Positions 33,345-40,661 of a stretch of DNA of 64,000 nt are shown piece after piece. Where the stretch lies: contig CAWBNG010000003.1 of the NCBI GenBank assembly GCA_963790075.1, positions 124,001-188,000 of the forward strand, given 5' to 3'. The translations under genes and the position numbers were made by a program. Within the stretch, counting starts at the first letter, position 1; every line of letters begins with the position of its first letter. The notes under the pieces are model-generated. The model had not been told where the DNA came from. It saw only the letters and a program-made list of their open reading frames with translations, and did not search any database. Origin of the DNA: CAYOUV01 sp963790075. GTDB taxonomy: Bacteria; Chloroflexota; Anaerolineae; Anaerolineales; Villigracilaceae.

Positions 33345-34007
33345 TTAGCCTCCACTTTTTTCATTAACAAGTTGTTGAATTAATTGCATGACGTCATCCA
33401 CATCCGTACGACTTCCGGGGGGAAGGGCGCGAACATTCCCCTGACGGTCGATCAGGAACAGACGGTCAGTATGGTTGACAAGATAGGGAGTATCCGCATC
33501 AGGGTGGGGAAGTGATGCTTCGGGTACGGGAGTGTTCCCGATGTAATAGACGCGCTCGACGTACAGGTTCAGACCCTTAATCAGGATGTTAATTTGATCG
33601 GACGTTCCCGTGAGAAAGACCCAATTGCTTGGATTTACATTGAAATTTCCCGCGAATCGCTTGAGCACTTCCGGACGATCACGTTCAGGATCCATTGTAA
33701 ATGTAACCAGTTGAACCTGATTATCCAGGCCTGTGGCTTGAATGCGATTTTGAATTTGCTTCATTTTGGAAGTAGTAATCGGACAAACATCAGGACAGTG
33801 TGTATAGATTGGGCTGAGCACAACCACCATGCCGCGCGTCTGATTCAGGTCAAAGACATTTCCGTCCTGATCTATCAAGGTTACTTCGGGAAGCGTCATA
33901 TAGACCGGCAGAGGCCGAACGCGCGCTGCTATGAATTGATAGAGCACCGCAGCTCCCGCTAAGAACAACAGACCAACGCCAATCCTCATCCAAAGTGAAC
34001 GCGACAT
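33345..34007 (-). CDS. SCO1/SenC family copper metallochaperone
   Basis: 220-aa protein anchored by one N-terminal helix with a thioredoxin-fold domain outside. The CPDVC motif (CxxxC) is near residue 75 and the copper-ligand His is in VNHTDRLFLIDRQG near 185. SCO proteins reduce and metallate the CuA site. I chose ATG 34007 over the GTG at 34019, as GGTGAG is well spaced for it. The gene lies 84 nt downstream of the DeoR/NosL-like regulator gene. Confidence 0.92.
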   Translation of the reverse strand: MSRSLWMRIGVGLLFLAGAAVLYQFIAARVRPLPVYMTLPEVTLIDQDGNVFDLNQTRGMVVVLSPIYTHCPDVCPITTSKMKQIQNRIQATGLDNQVQLVTFTMDPERDRPEVLKRFAGNFNVNPSNWVFLTGTSDQINILIKGLNLYVERVYYIGNTPVPEASLPHPDADTPYLVNHTDRLFLIDRQGNVRALPPGSRTDVDDVMQLIQQLVNEKSGG

Positions 34008-34090
34008 TTTATCTCTCACCTATCAGGCATCTGCTACGCACATCTATCCAGGAATATACACAGCTACAAAGCTGGTTGCAGGAGGGAATA

Positions 34091-34687
34091 TCACTCCAAT
34101 CCCCCAAACTGATGCTTCTGATCGAACATCATCGCATCCTGCAAATACTTTTGTGCCTGAGCGAAGTCCATCATCTGTCCACCGAAACCATGCTGAAAAC
34201 GTTGGGCATCTTTCTGCCTGACAAAGCTTAATATCGATGGCGCGCAGCATGTGTCCACTGTACTTTCGACCAGATAAATAGCCTTCTGCACGCTTGCCAT
34301 CTGACCATAGAGGAAATCCGCCGTAAGCGCCATAACGCTGCCTTCTTGCCTGGAAAGCAAGATCAGTCCGCAGTGCGGGCAACAAGCATACAACGGCTCA
34401 CTATCATTCCCGTGGATAATAAGGATGGTTCGCGCCGAAACCGGATTGCCGCATAAAGCGCAACTATTTGAAAACCTTTCATTCGTTGGAAACTTGCGAC
34501 CCAGCGTAACACCACCGTGAACTTTTGTAACCAACCCCTCAGCAGCCAAACTGCGCAGATCGCGATGGATGGTCATCGGTGAAACCTTCAACTGCTTCCC
34601 TAATTCATGGATCTTAAGCGTCCTTCGTTCACGCAACAATTCCAGGATTTTATGTTGTCTTTCAGCAGGGATGGGTACCATCTGCAT
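34091..34687 (-). CDS. DeoR-type HTH regulator with NosL/TRASH-like metal domain
   Basis: 198-aa regulator. Residues 1-60 form a DeoR-like winged helix (ERQHKILELLRERRTLKIHEL, then SPMTIHRDLRSLAAEGLVTKVHGG). Instead of a sugar-phosphate sensor domain, the C-terminal part has CALCG ... CCPHCGL cysteine pairs, then a NosL-like segment (ALTADFLYGQM, FVRQKDAQRFQHGFGGQMMDF) containing TVDTCCAPS. NosL binds Cu(I), and TRASH cysteines sense metals, so a copper-responsive regulator for the operon it heads is likely (inference). No operator was identified. Confidence 0.78.
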   Translation of the reverse strand: MQMVPIPAERQHKILELLRERRTLKIHELGKQLKVSPMTIHRDLRSLAAEGLVTKVHGGVTLGRKFPTNERFSNSCALCGNPVSARTILIIHGNDSEPLYACCPHCGLILLSRQEGSVMALTADFLYGQMASVQKAIYLVESTVDTCCAPSILSFVRQKDAQRFQHGFGGQMMDFAQAQKYLQDAMMFDQKHQFGGLE

Positions 34688-34805
34688 ATCCTATAAATAG
34701 GGAGTCAGAAAAGTGATCAAGTTGGCAGTCGCCTTCAGTTAAATGTTAAATAATGATAAATGTGGTTATATATATCATATTAATTTGGTTGCATCCATTT
34801 GTCAA

Positions 34806-34820
34806 GGGCGTGAGCAAAAA
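34806..34820. repeat. Left target-site duplication of the IS
   Basis: GGGCGTGAGCAAAAA, repeated identically at 36278-36292 right after the other end of the element. Confidence 0.88.
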
Positions 34821-36277
34821 TGTTATTTAAATTTTAAAAGTGAACTGTTTAAGGCTGAAAAGTGAACACCTTGAAACGCGCATTTCAGCGTTGAATAAAG
34901 CTAAAAAGTGAACCATCCATGATAAATTCCATCCCAAAAAGAGGAAAATCATGGACCAACTGCATAAGCGCTTCAGCGATGATCAGATCCGCTTGTTGTA
35001 TCGACGTTATTGTGAAGGCCTGATGTCGCGCACAGAAATCGAAGAAATATTAGGGATTGGCAAGACGCGCTTTTTTGTGCTGCTGAAGGTGTATCGCCAG
35101 AACCCAGAAGAATTCTCCATCGCCTACATACGTACCGGTTCTCCCAAACTATCTGAACAGGTCGAAGCAGAGATCGAGCGGGAATTACTGCGCGAGAAAG
35201 CCCTCATCCAGGATCCCCAGTTGCCCATTAACGAATACAACTACTCTGCTTTGCGTGACCGCCTGCGCAAGCAGGACATCCAGGTGTCCGTACCGACCAT
35301 CATCCAGCGAGCCAAACGGCTCGACTGTCACAAGCCGCGACGCAAGGCAAAGGTCCATGATCGAGAAGTGGTGACCACGGCCGTTGGAGCTCTGGTTCAG
35401 CATGATGCATCCTTGCATCTGTGGTCGCCTTATGCTCAGGAGAAATGGACCTTGATCACTTCCATCGATGATTACAGCCGTAAACTGCTGTATGCTGATT
35501 TCGTCGAACAGGAGACCTCCTGGGCCCATATTCAGGCAGCTCGGCACTTGATGCAGAGCTATGGGATTCCCCTCAGTTACTACGTGGACAACCTGCGTGT
35601 CTTTCGCTTCGTCCAGCAGCGAGATAGTTTTTGGCGTAATCACGTCTTACAAACCGACGAGGTTGACCCCCAGTGGCGCCAGGTGATGCGCCTCATGGGG
35701 GTTAGGGTTATTTATGCTCTATCTCCTCAGGCCAAAGGCAAGGTCGAGAGACCCTATCGCTGGTTGCAGGATCGCATCGTACGTACCTGTGCCCTGGAGA
35801 AGCTGGTCAATCTGGAGGAGGTCCGCAGCGTCTTGAAGGACGAGGTCGACCGCTACAATAACCACCAGGTCCATTCAACCACCGGCGAAATTCCTGCCAT
35901 CCGTTTCGCCAAGGCAAAGCAAGCCGGAAATAGTTTGTTTCGCCCCTTCTCCCTCCCTAAGCCTTATACCTCGCTGAAAGATGTTTTTTGTCTGCGCGAT
36001 ACACGCATCGTCGATGGCTACCGACGGATTTCTGTCTTCAATCAAAGCATTGCAGTGCCCAAAGTTCCTTTGCGAGAAGATGTCGAGCTCCATTTCGTGC
36101 CTGATCTCACCAAGCAAACCCTCGAATGTCGCATTTGGTGGCAGAAGAAAATGGTCCACTCGGTTGTCTATCCTTTACATGGCTTGCATGTTCACTTTTG
36201 AACTTTAATTGCGTTGTTAAAGATCAAGGGTTCACTTTTCAACTTTACAGCAGTTCACTTTTCAAGTTTTCCTAACA
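34821..36277 (+). mobile_element. Complete 1457-bp insertion sequence, IS1202/IS481-like
   Basis: The terminal inverted repeats are 34821-34845 and 36253-36277 (25 bp, 20 matches, starting TGTTA and ending TAACA). Beyond these, the decamer AAAAGTGAAC recurs at 34836, 34858 and 34904, and in the other orientation at 36190, 36230 and 36253, giving three subterminal copies per end. The 15-bp duplication of GGGCGTGAGCAAAAA flanks the element. Long target duplications with multiple terminal repeats are a property of the IS1202-type group rather than typical IS481. One full-length transposase lies inside. Confidence 0.85.
34951..36201 (+). CDS. DDE transposase of the IS1202/IS481-like element
   Basis: 416-aa integrase-fold transposase. 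An N-terminal HTH region covers residues 1-60 (MSRTEIEEILGIGKTRFFVLL), followed by a second HTH, then an rve-type catalytic core with Asp in HDASLHLW, Asp in SYYVDNLRVF and Glu in KGKVERPYRWLQDRI: a DDE triad with the usual K/R after Glu. A C-terminal domain begins near 330. The stop codon lies within one of the GTTCACTTTT subterminal repeats. AGAGGAAAA upstream could be the RBS. The gene is intact, so the element may still move. Confidence 0.92.
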   Translation: MDQLHKRFSDDQIRLLYRRYCEGLMSRTEIEEILGIGKTRFFVLLKVYRQNPEEFSIAYIRTGSPKLSEQVEAEIERELLREKALIQDPQLPINEYNYSALRDRLRKQDIQVSVPTIIQRAKRLDCHKPRRKAKVHDREVVTTAVGALVQHDASLHLWSPYAQEKWTLITSIDDYSRKLLYADFVEQETSWAHIQAARHLMQSYGIPLSYYVDNLRVFRFVQQRDSFWRNHVLQTDEVDPQWRQVMRLMGVRVIYALSPQAKGKVERPYRWLQDRIVRTCALEKLVNLEEVRSVLKDEVDRYNNHQVHSTTGEIPAIRFAKAKQAGNSLFRPFSLPKPYTSLKDVFCLRDTRIVDGYRRISVFNQSIAVPKVPLREDVELHFVPDLTKQTLECRIWWQKKMVHSVVYPLHGLHVHF

Positions 36278-36292
36278 GGGCGTGAGCAAAAA
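36278..36292. repeat. Right target-site duplication of the IS
   Basis: Identical to 34806-34820 (GGGCGTGAGCAAAAA). Confidence 0.88.
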
Positions 36293-36359
36293 GAGGGATA
36301 ACCTTCCCAAAATTTTATTGTGACGATATCCTATTCCAATAAATTGTAATAAGGAACCC

Positions 36360-36689
36360 ATGACCTGCGGAAATCAATACTCTCCCCAACTACGTGCACG
36401 GAGCTTCCGCATAACCCCTCATCGGATGGCGATCTTGCATGTTTTAAACCATTCTGATGGACATATATCCCCGATCGAAATCTAAGACCGCGCCAGTCAG
36501 GATATCCCCGGTTTAACCGAAGCAACTGTGTATCGTACGCTAGACCTCCTGGCTGAGAATGGGCTGATATGTTCCACCCATTTGAATGGCGGGCGCCTGA
36601 TCTGCTGGAAGTATGGCGCAGAATTACAGGTCGATCACACCTCGTTAAAACAAGCCTTTGCAAGTAACTCAACCTGTGTTGGTGAATGA
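36360..36689 (+). pseudogene. Fur-family metal regulator remnant
   Basis: A frame starts at ATG 36360 behind AAGGA and reads RSFRITPHRMAILHVLNHSDGHISPIEI, followed by a TAA stop at 36483 where Fur proteins have the Tyr of an EIY motif. The same frame continues GLTEATVYRTLDLLAENGLI, the Fur DNA-recognition segment, then degenerates and ends at 36689. The His/Cys-rich metal and dimerisation domain is missing. It is the 5' two thirds of a Fur/Zur/PerR gene inactivated by a nonsense change and 3' loss. It lies 67 nt beyond the IS right end. Confidence 0.8.
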
Positions 36690-37022
36690 CAGCGTTCAGA
36701 TAATGACTGCACAGGTTCAACCCTATTCTATGTCAAGCCTCATCGCGCATCGTTTCCGGCACCCAGCATTCATGGTAAACTAGCCGATGTCTTTTGAAAG
36801 CGAAAGGTATATAATAAAGCCTAGCGCACCATAAAAATTTTCCAGACCCGCTTATCACCGTGCCGATCAATCCTTACCAATGTTTGCCAGCCTGGATAGG
36901 TTTCCAAAAGACAGAAAGTCTGTTTCTTACTTCCTCCTTTTTGCGGTTGGACGCTCCACCTTCACGGACGTACGGCCCATTTTTATCGGTAGCGGTTGGA
37001 TAATTGCTTCCCTTCTTTCCAC
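36690..37022. other. Non-coding stretch, no gene recognised
   Basis: 333 nt between the Fur remnant and the LysM/M23 gene. It probably includes decayed 3' sequence of the Fur gene, but no residues of its metal-binding domain can be recognised in any frame. No promoter, repeat or structured RNA stands out. Confidence 0.4.
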
Positions 37023-37541
37023 ATGGAATTCAAAATGCTTAAGCGCTCTCTGACCATCGGAATATTGATTGGCTTGTTGTTCGTCGTCCATCCAGCCATC
37101 GCACAGGGACAGACTCCTGGACCGATTTACATCGTCCAGGCTGGCGATACGCTTTCTTCGATCGCAGCGCGTTTTAACATCACAATCGACGACATAATGA
37201 CGGCCAACAATATCAGTAACCCGAACCAACTCGATGTTGGGCAGCAATTGGTCATCCCAGGCCTGGAAGGCATAACGGGCCAGCTCGATACCGAACTGGT
37301 CCATCTTGGCGATACTTATCGCAGTTTTGTACAGCGCAACCAAATATCGCCCGATCTGCTCCGCAGGTTGAATCACTTGGTCAGCCCGAGAGAATTTTAC
37401 ATCGGCGCGAGCATGATCGTGCTAAAACAAGATAACACCAGCGAACTGACGAAACACATGACGCCGGACGCCGGAGAGTCGTTGCTTGAGTTATCCGTCC
37501 GAAACAACACCGACCCCTGGACACTCACCAGAACTCAATGA
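37023..37541 (+). CDS. LysM half of a frameshifted LysM-M23 cell-wall peptidase
   Basis: Exported protein: signal peptide (KMLKRSLTIGILIGLLFVV, cleavage after AIA), a LysM peptidoglycan-binding domain IVQAGDTLSSIAARFNITID ... NQLDVGQQLVIP at about residues 38-85, and part of a second LysM-like segment (HLGDTYRSFVQRN). The frame stops at 37541, while the M23 catalytic part continues one base out of step. Removing one A near 37528 (ACCAGAACTC to ACCGAACTC) joins the two into a protein of about 473 residues. Start choice between the ATGs at 37023 and 37035 is uncertain. Confidence 0.78.
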   Translation: MEFKMLKRSLTIGILIGLLFVVHPAIAQGQTPGPIYIVQAGDTLSSIAARFNITIDDIMTANNISNPNQLDVGQQLVIPGLEGITGQLDTELVHLGDTYRSFVQRNQISPDLLRRLNHLVSPREFYIGASMIVLKQDNTSELTKHMTPDAGESLLELSVRNNTDPWTLTRTQ

Positions 37542-38445
37542 GTTAAACGGCACATGGGACGGTCTGCCCGGCGAGGTCCTTTACTCAACTGGTACTGCCG
37601 ACTCCACTCAAAGAGCCGGCAGTTTGCCTTCCGCCTTTGTCAGTGCGGACATTCCTACCTTGCCGATGATACAAGGGGGCACGGTCGAGATCCTCGTCCA
37701 GCCCGCCGATGGCGCCACGCTGGCTGGAACATTGGTCGACTACCCTCTGCATTTCTTCCCGATGGGCGATGGACGCATGGTGGCGTTACAGGGCATACAC
37801 GCCCAACTTAAACCGGGCGTGTATCCTCTCCGCCTGGAAGCCACACTCTCAGACGGCACGAAGCAGTCTTTCGAACAGTCCGTGCTGATCGTATCAGGCA
37901 ACTACCCGAAGGAATCTCTGTCGGTCCCCACCGAATTGATTGACCCGGCTATCACCGGCCCGGAGGATGAACGGGTGAAGACCATCACGGCTCCGGTTAC
38001 CTCACAGAAATATTGGGATGGTCCGTTTGACCTACCGGTCTATGTGCCCCCCGGGGGGCAGCCCTGTATCTACGACTGGTTCGGACGTCGTCGTTCCTTC
38101 AATGGCAGCGATTATATCTATTTTCACTCCGGCATCGATTATGGTGTGTGTTTTGCAGAACACCCCTTCGACATTTACGCGGCCGCTCCTGGAACCGTTG
38201 TCTTTGCGGGGCCTTTGGAAGTACGCGGTAATGCGACCTTCATCGATCATGGCTGGGGAATCTACACGGCTTATTTCCACCAGAAGGAGATCGATGTATC
38301 CGTAGGGCAACAGGTTCAAGCCGGTCAATTGATCGGGCAGATCGGCGCAACAGGTCGCGTCACTGGACCGCACCTGCATTTCGAAGTATGGGTGAATGGC
38401 ATACAGGTCGATCCCCTGGACTGGTTGAACCACTCGTATCCGTGA
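37529..38445 (+). CDS. M23 zinc metallopeptidase half of the same gene
   Basis: Continuation of the LysM gene in the next frame: an Ig-like linker (residues to about 180), then an M23/LytM endopeptidase domain with the zinc ligands in HSGIDYG (HxxxD) and the catalytic HLHFEVW (HxH) near the C-terminus. It would cut peptidoglycan cross-bridges outside the membrane. An in-frame ATG exists at 37486 but has no signal peptide, so the fragment alone could not be exported. It is either a pseudogene or one sequencing indel. Confidence 0.82.
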
Positions 38446-38495
38446 TGAGGTACTTTTCAATACCCTTTCCTTTTTCCGGTGAAAACATCGCTTTA

Positions 38496-39728
38496 TTAGG
38501 GTATCCAGTTCACCATCCCGGCAATACCCCCAATATCCTTATATATCAAAGCTACGCCGCTTCCGTCTGTCTTCATGACGAACAAACCATTGCCGCTGTA
38601 GCTGGCGATATAGCGACCGTCGGGCGCAACGCTGGCAAACAGGACCGGCGATTGGATATGGGTCAACTGGCGGGGAGTGCCTCCATCCAGGGATACTGAC
38701 CACCACTCGGAGGGGATGGAATGCGCCTCAACCACTTGAACACCCAGTAGCTTTTCGAGCCAGCCCGGTTGATAAGCTTTTATGGGAGTTGGCGCGCTAA
38801 ACAGGATGGATTGGCCATCCGGGGAAAAGATGGGCGCATCGATAATCTTTGGAACATTCTGCCCTGTCAGAACAACCTGATGTGCATTGCTCCCATCTGC
38901 ATTTGCCACGAAGATTTTATTCAGGCCATCATCTGGATCGCTCGAGACATAAACCAATTGGGATGAATCGGACGATAGCCTGGGCCAAAAGGCGTTCTCG
39001 GCGATCTTTTCTGTCTGCCCGTTTGGGTAGGCTATCCTGAATATCTCGTAAACGGGATACAGTTGTCCCTGGTATTGAGGCTTACTGCTGGAATGAACGT
39101 AATAAATATATTTGCCATCTGGCGACCATTCTGCCTGGGGGTACACATCGTCGGGGGATGGTGGATTGAACAACAATTGATAAAGTTGCGATCCGTCCAA
39201 AGGGAATATATACAAGGACTGATGAGTAGGAGAGTTATACCCAAGGGGAGGGGTATAGGAGATCACAATCTGGTTATTAACCGGAGAGACGGTCAAGTAA
39301 TAGATCCAGGAAAGACCGGTCGTCTGAAAAACTGTGGAGATCTTCCCTGTGGCAAGGTCAAGGATTTGAATGCGCAGAATTTCGTTATCTTGTTGCATGG
39401 TGGCGCTGGTGAAAACCAGCTTGCCAGTCAATTTCAAGTTTGCCCATGTAACCGGTATTTCTTCAGTTGGTTTAGCGGTAGGTGCCTGGAGAGTTGGGGG
39501 AGTCACGGTCAGGTTCCCTTGAACCGGGTTCACTGGCATTAACATGATTGGCGTAAAGGTAGGCGTGGGTGTTTTAGCCTGCAAGGTAGGAGTCACTGTG
39601 GTTGGTTGGCTGATTTCAACGGAGCAACCAGAGACAACCAAAGCAATAGCGATGACAAAAGGGAGCAGACCAGGCGTGCCCCAAAGGTAGTCTGTACGGG
39701 GGAAGCAAATTTTCCTAACCAGGAACAT
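38496..39728 (-). CDS. TolB-like beta-propeller lipoprotein
   Basis: 410-aa intact member of the propeller family at 26-29 kb. The long N-terminus has a hydrophobic core and lipobox VSGC (Cys near residue 35), then a Thr/Pro linker, the entry strand IPVTWANLKLTGKLVFTS, and PD40-type blades (WSPDGKYIYYVHSS, LSSDSSQLVYVSSDP, FSPDGQSILFSAP), ending MVNWIP. The arrangement is nearly collinear with 26189-27361, indicating recent duplication. It is convergent with the M23 gene. Ligand unknown. Confidence 0.8.
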   Translation of the reverse strand: MFLVRKICFPRTDYLWGTPGLLPFVIAIALVVSGCSVEISQPTTVTPTLQAKTPTPTFTPIMLMPVNPVQGNLTVTPPTLQAPTAKPTEEIPVTWANLKLTGKLVFTSATMQQDNEILRIQILDLATGKISTVFQTTGLSWIYYLTVSPVNNQIVISYTPPLGYNSPTHQSLYIFPLDGSQLYQLLFNPPSPDDVYPQAEWSPDGKYIYYVHSSSKPQYQGQLYPVYEIFRIAYPNGQTEKIAENAFWPRLSSDSSQLVYVSSDPDDGLNKIFVANADGSNAHQVVLTGQNVPKIIDAPIFSPDGQSILFSAPTPIKAYQPGWLEKLLGVQVVEAHSIPSEWWSVSLDGGTPRQLTHIQSPVLFASVAPDGRYIASYSGNGLFVMKTDGSGVALIYKDIGGIAGMVNWIP

Positions 39729-39781
39729 CGTTATTCAACCCGAATCCGGCTTTACTAAGATTTTCGATTACAAGTCGACGG

Positions 39782-40060
39782 TCATTTCAACGCTTCCACA
39801 ATGACGGTCACATCGTGTTTTATCATCTCGATATAGGTCGGCGCGGGGCGATCTAGCGCCGAGAGGGCCTAGACATAGAGATCGGTCACCACTTTTGCGC
39901 CGCTTTCAGTGGCTCCTTGTTGCGCCAGTTCCGGGTTTTCACTGATGTCCAGAAAAATAGCCGGAACTTTGCTGCTCTTGATGGGGTCGATCAAGTCCGC
40001 CATCTCCTTTGCAAATGTAGAAGCTTCGTCCTGCACGCTGGGGATGACCGCGCCGACCAC
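39782..40060 (-). pseudogene. ZnuA-like metal-binding protein, C-terminal remnant
   Basis: The frame reads VGAVIPSVQDEASTFAKEM, then DLIDPIKSSKVPAIFLDI and GAKVVTDLYV, then a TAG stop at 39869, and continues in the same frame with APTYIEMIKHDVTVIVEALK and TGA at 39782. This is the last third of an ABC transporter substrate-binding protein for Zn or Mn (ZnuA/TroA family). The whole N-terminal lobe, with the first metal His residues, is missing, so it is a true remnant. With the nearby Fur remnant it suggests loss of a metal-uptake locus. Confidence 0.75.
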
Positions 40061-40078
40061 TGTGAACTAAATGAATAG

Positions 40079-40107
40079 CCCCAGCTTCACTTAAATGAAG
40101 CAAGGGG
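40079..40107. repeat. Hairpin next to the ZnuA remnant
   Basis: CCCC-GCTTCA pairs with TGAAGC-GGGG around a 6-nt centre, with small unpaired bases. It may be a terminator of the AbrB gene or a scar of the deletion that removed the znuA 5' part. Confidence 0.35.
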
Positions 40108-40132
40108 TCCGTACCGCAAACAACAATTCATT

Positions 40133-40354
40133 TCATCTATTTTTGCCTTTTTGCTTCAGAGCCCAGGCGACATCATCCAGCTGGTATTTCTCTGCAAGAG
40201 CGCGGTCTACCACCAATTTGGGAACTAAACGAATGGAACCATCTTCTTCAACAACCACTTCCAAAAGATCACCCTCGTTAAGTTTAGCTTTACGGCGCGT
40301 TTGGGCCGGCAGGGTGATTTGACCGTTACTGCGGATTTGGAGAAACTCGGACAT
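40133..40354 (-). CDS. AbrB/SpoVT-type swapped-hairpin DNA-binding protein
   Basis: 73-aa protein starting at ATG 40354 (MSEFLQIRSNGQITLPAQTRR) behind GAGGA; the frame is open further upstream to 40396 but without an RBS. The SpoVT/AbrB fold is visible as NGQITLPAQTRRKAKLNEGDLLEVVVEEDG. Such proteins are often antitoxins (VapB/MazE type) or transition regulators. No toxin gene follows it on the minus strand, where only the ZnuA remnant lies, so it is an orphan here. Confidence 0.82.
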   Translation of the reverse strand: MSEFLQIRSNGQITLPAQTRRKAKLNEGDLLEVVVEEDGSIRLVPKLVVDRALAEKYQLDDVAWALKQKGKNR

Positions 40355-40452
40355 TGGATCCTCGCTTTCTAATAATCTGAATTCCTGAGTTCTCATAAAT
40401 CATACATTCATAATATTACTATGTCAAGCTGTTTCGAATATGACGCAAATCA

Positions 40453-40470
40453 AAAAATAGCTTATGTAAA
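40453..40470. repeat. Left direct repeat (candidate att site)
   Basis: AAAAATAGCTTATGTAAA, identical to 63461-63478 and in the same orientation. The surrounding 70 nt are diverged but alignable. Confidence 0.75.
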
Positions 40471-40511
40471 GGCAGATTTACGGAAGTTATCCGCTCATTT
40501 GTTCTATTTTC

Positions 40512-40520
40512 TGGTATAAT
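40512..40520 (+). promoter_or_regulatory. Extended -10 promoter of the integrase leader
   Basis: TGGTATAAT (TG at 40512, TATAAT at 40515-40520). No clear -35 is seen at the usual distance, consistent with an extended -10 promoter. Confidence 0.55.
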
Positions 40521-40545
40521 TAGGGGTAGAAAACAACAAAAAAGC

Positions 40546-40661
40546 GACCCGCAAGTGTGTTAGAGCACACCTACGGGTCTGACCCCCGCCGTGGGTGGTG
40601 GCCACGTCGAAAGCTGGTGTAGATTATAGCACGGCGGGCATTCCTGTTAGGAGACCGCCGT
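40546..40661 (+). ncRNA. Structured leader RNA of the integrase gene
   Basis: Stem 1: GACCCG (40546-40551) with CGGGTC (40574-40579), enclosing GTGTGT/GCACAC with a TAGA loop. Stem 2: CCCGCCGT (40585-40592) with ACGGCGGG (40631-40638). The same ACGGCGG (40631-40637) can instead pair with CCGCCGT at 40655-40661, which includes the first two bases of the GTG start and would place the TAGGAGA ribosome site in the loop. The two states are mutually exclusive, as in a translational switch. No known riboswitch class is recognised. Confidence 0.6.

Noticed and set aside
40580..40640. Hammerhead or other self-cleaving ribozyme
   Set aside because: CTGA and CGAAA strings occur, but the CTGATGA core and the cleavage triplet are not in the required arrangement.
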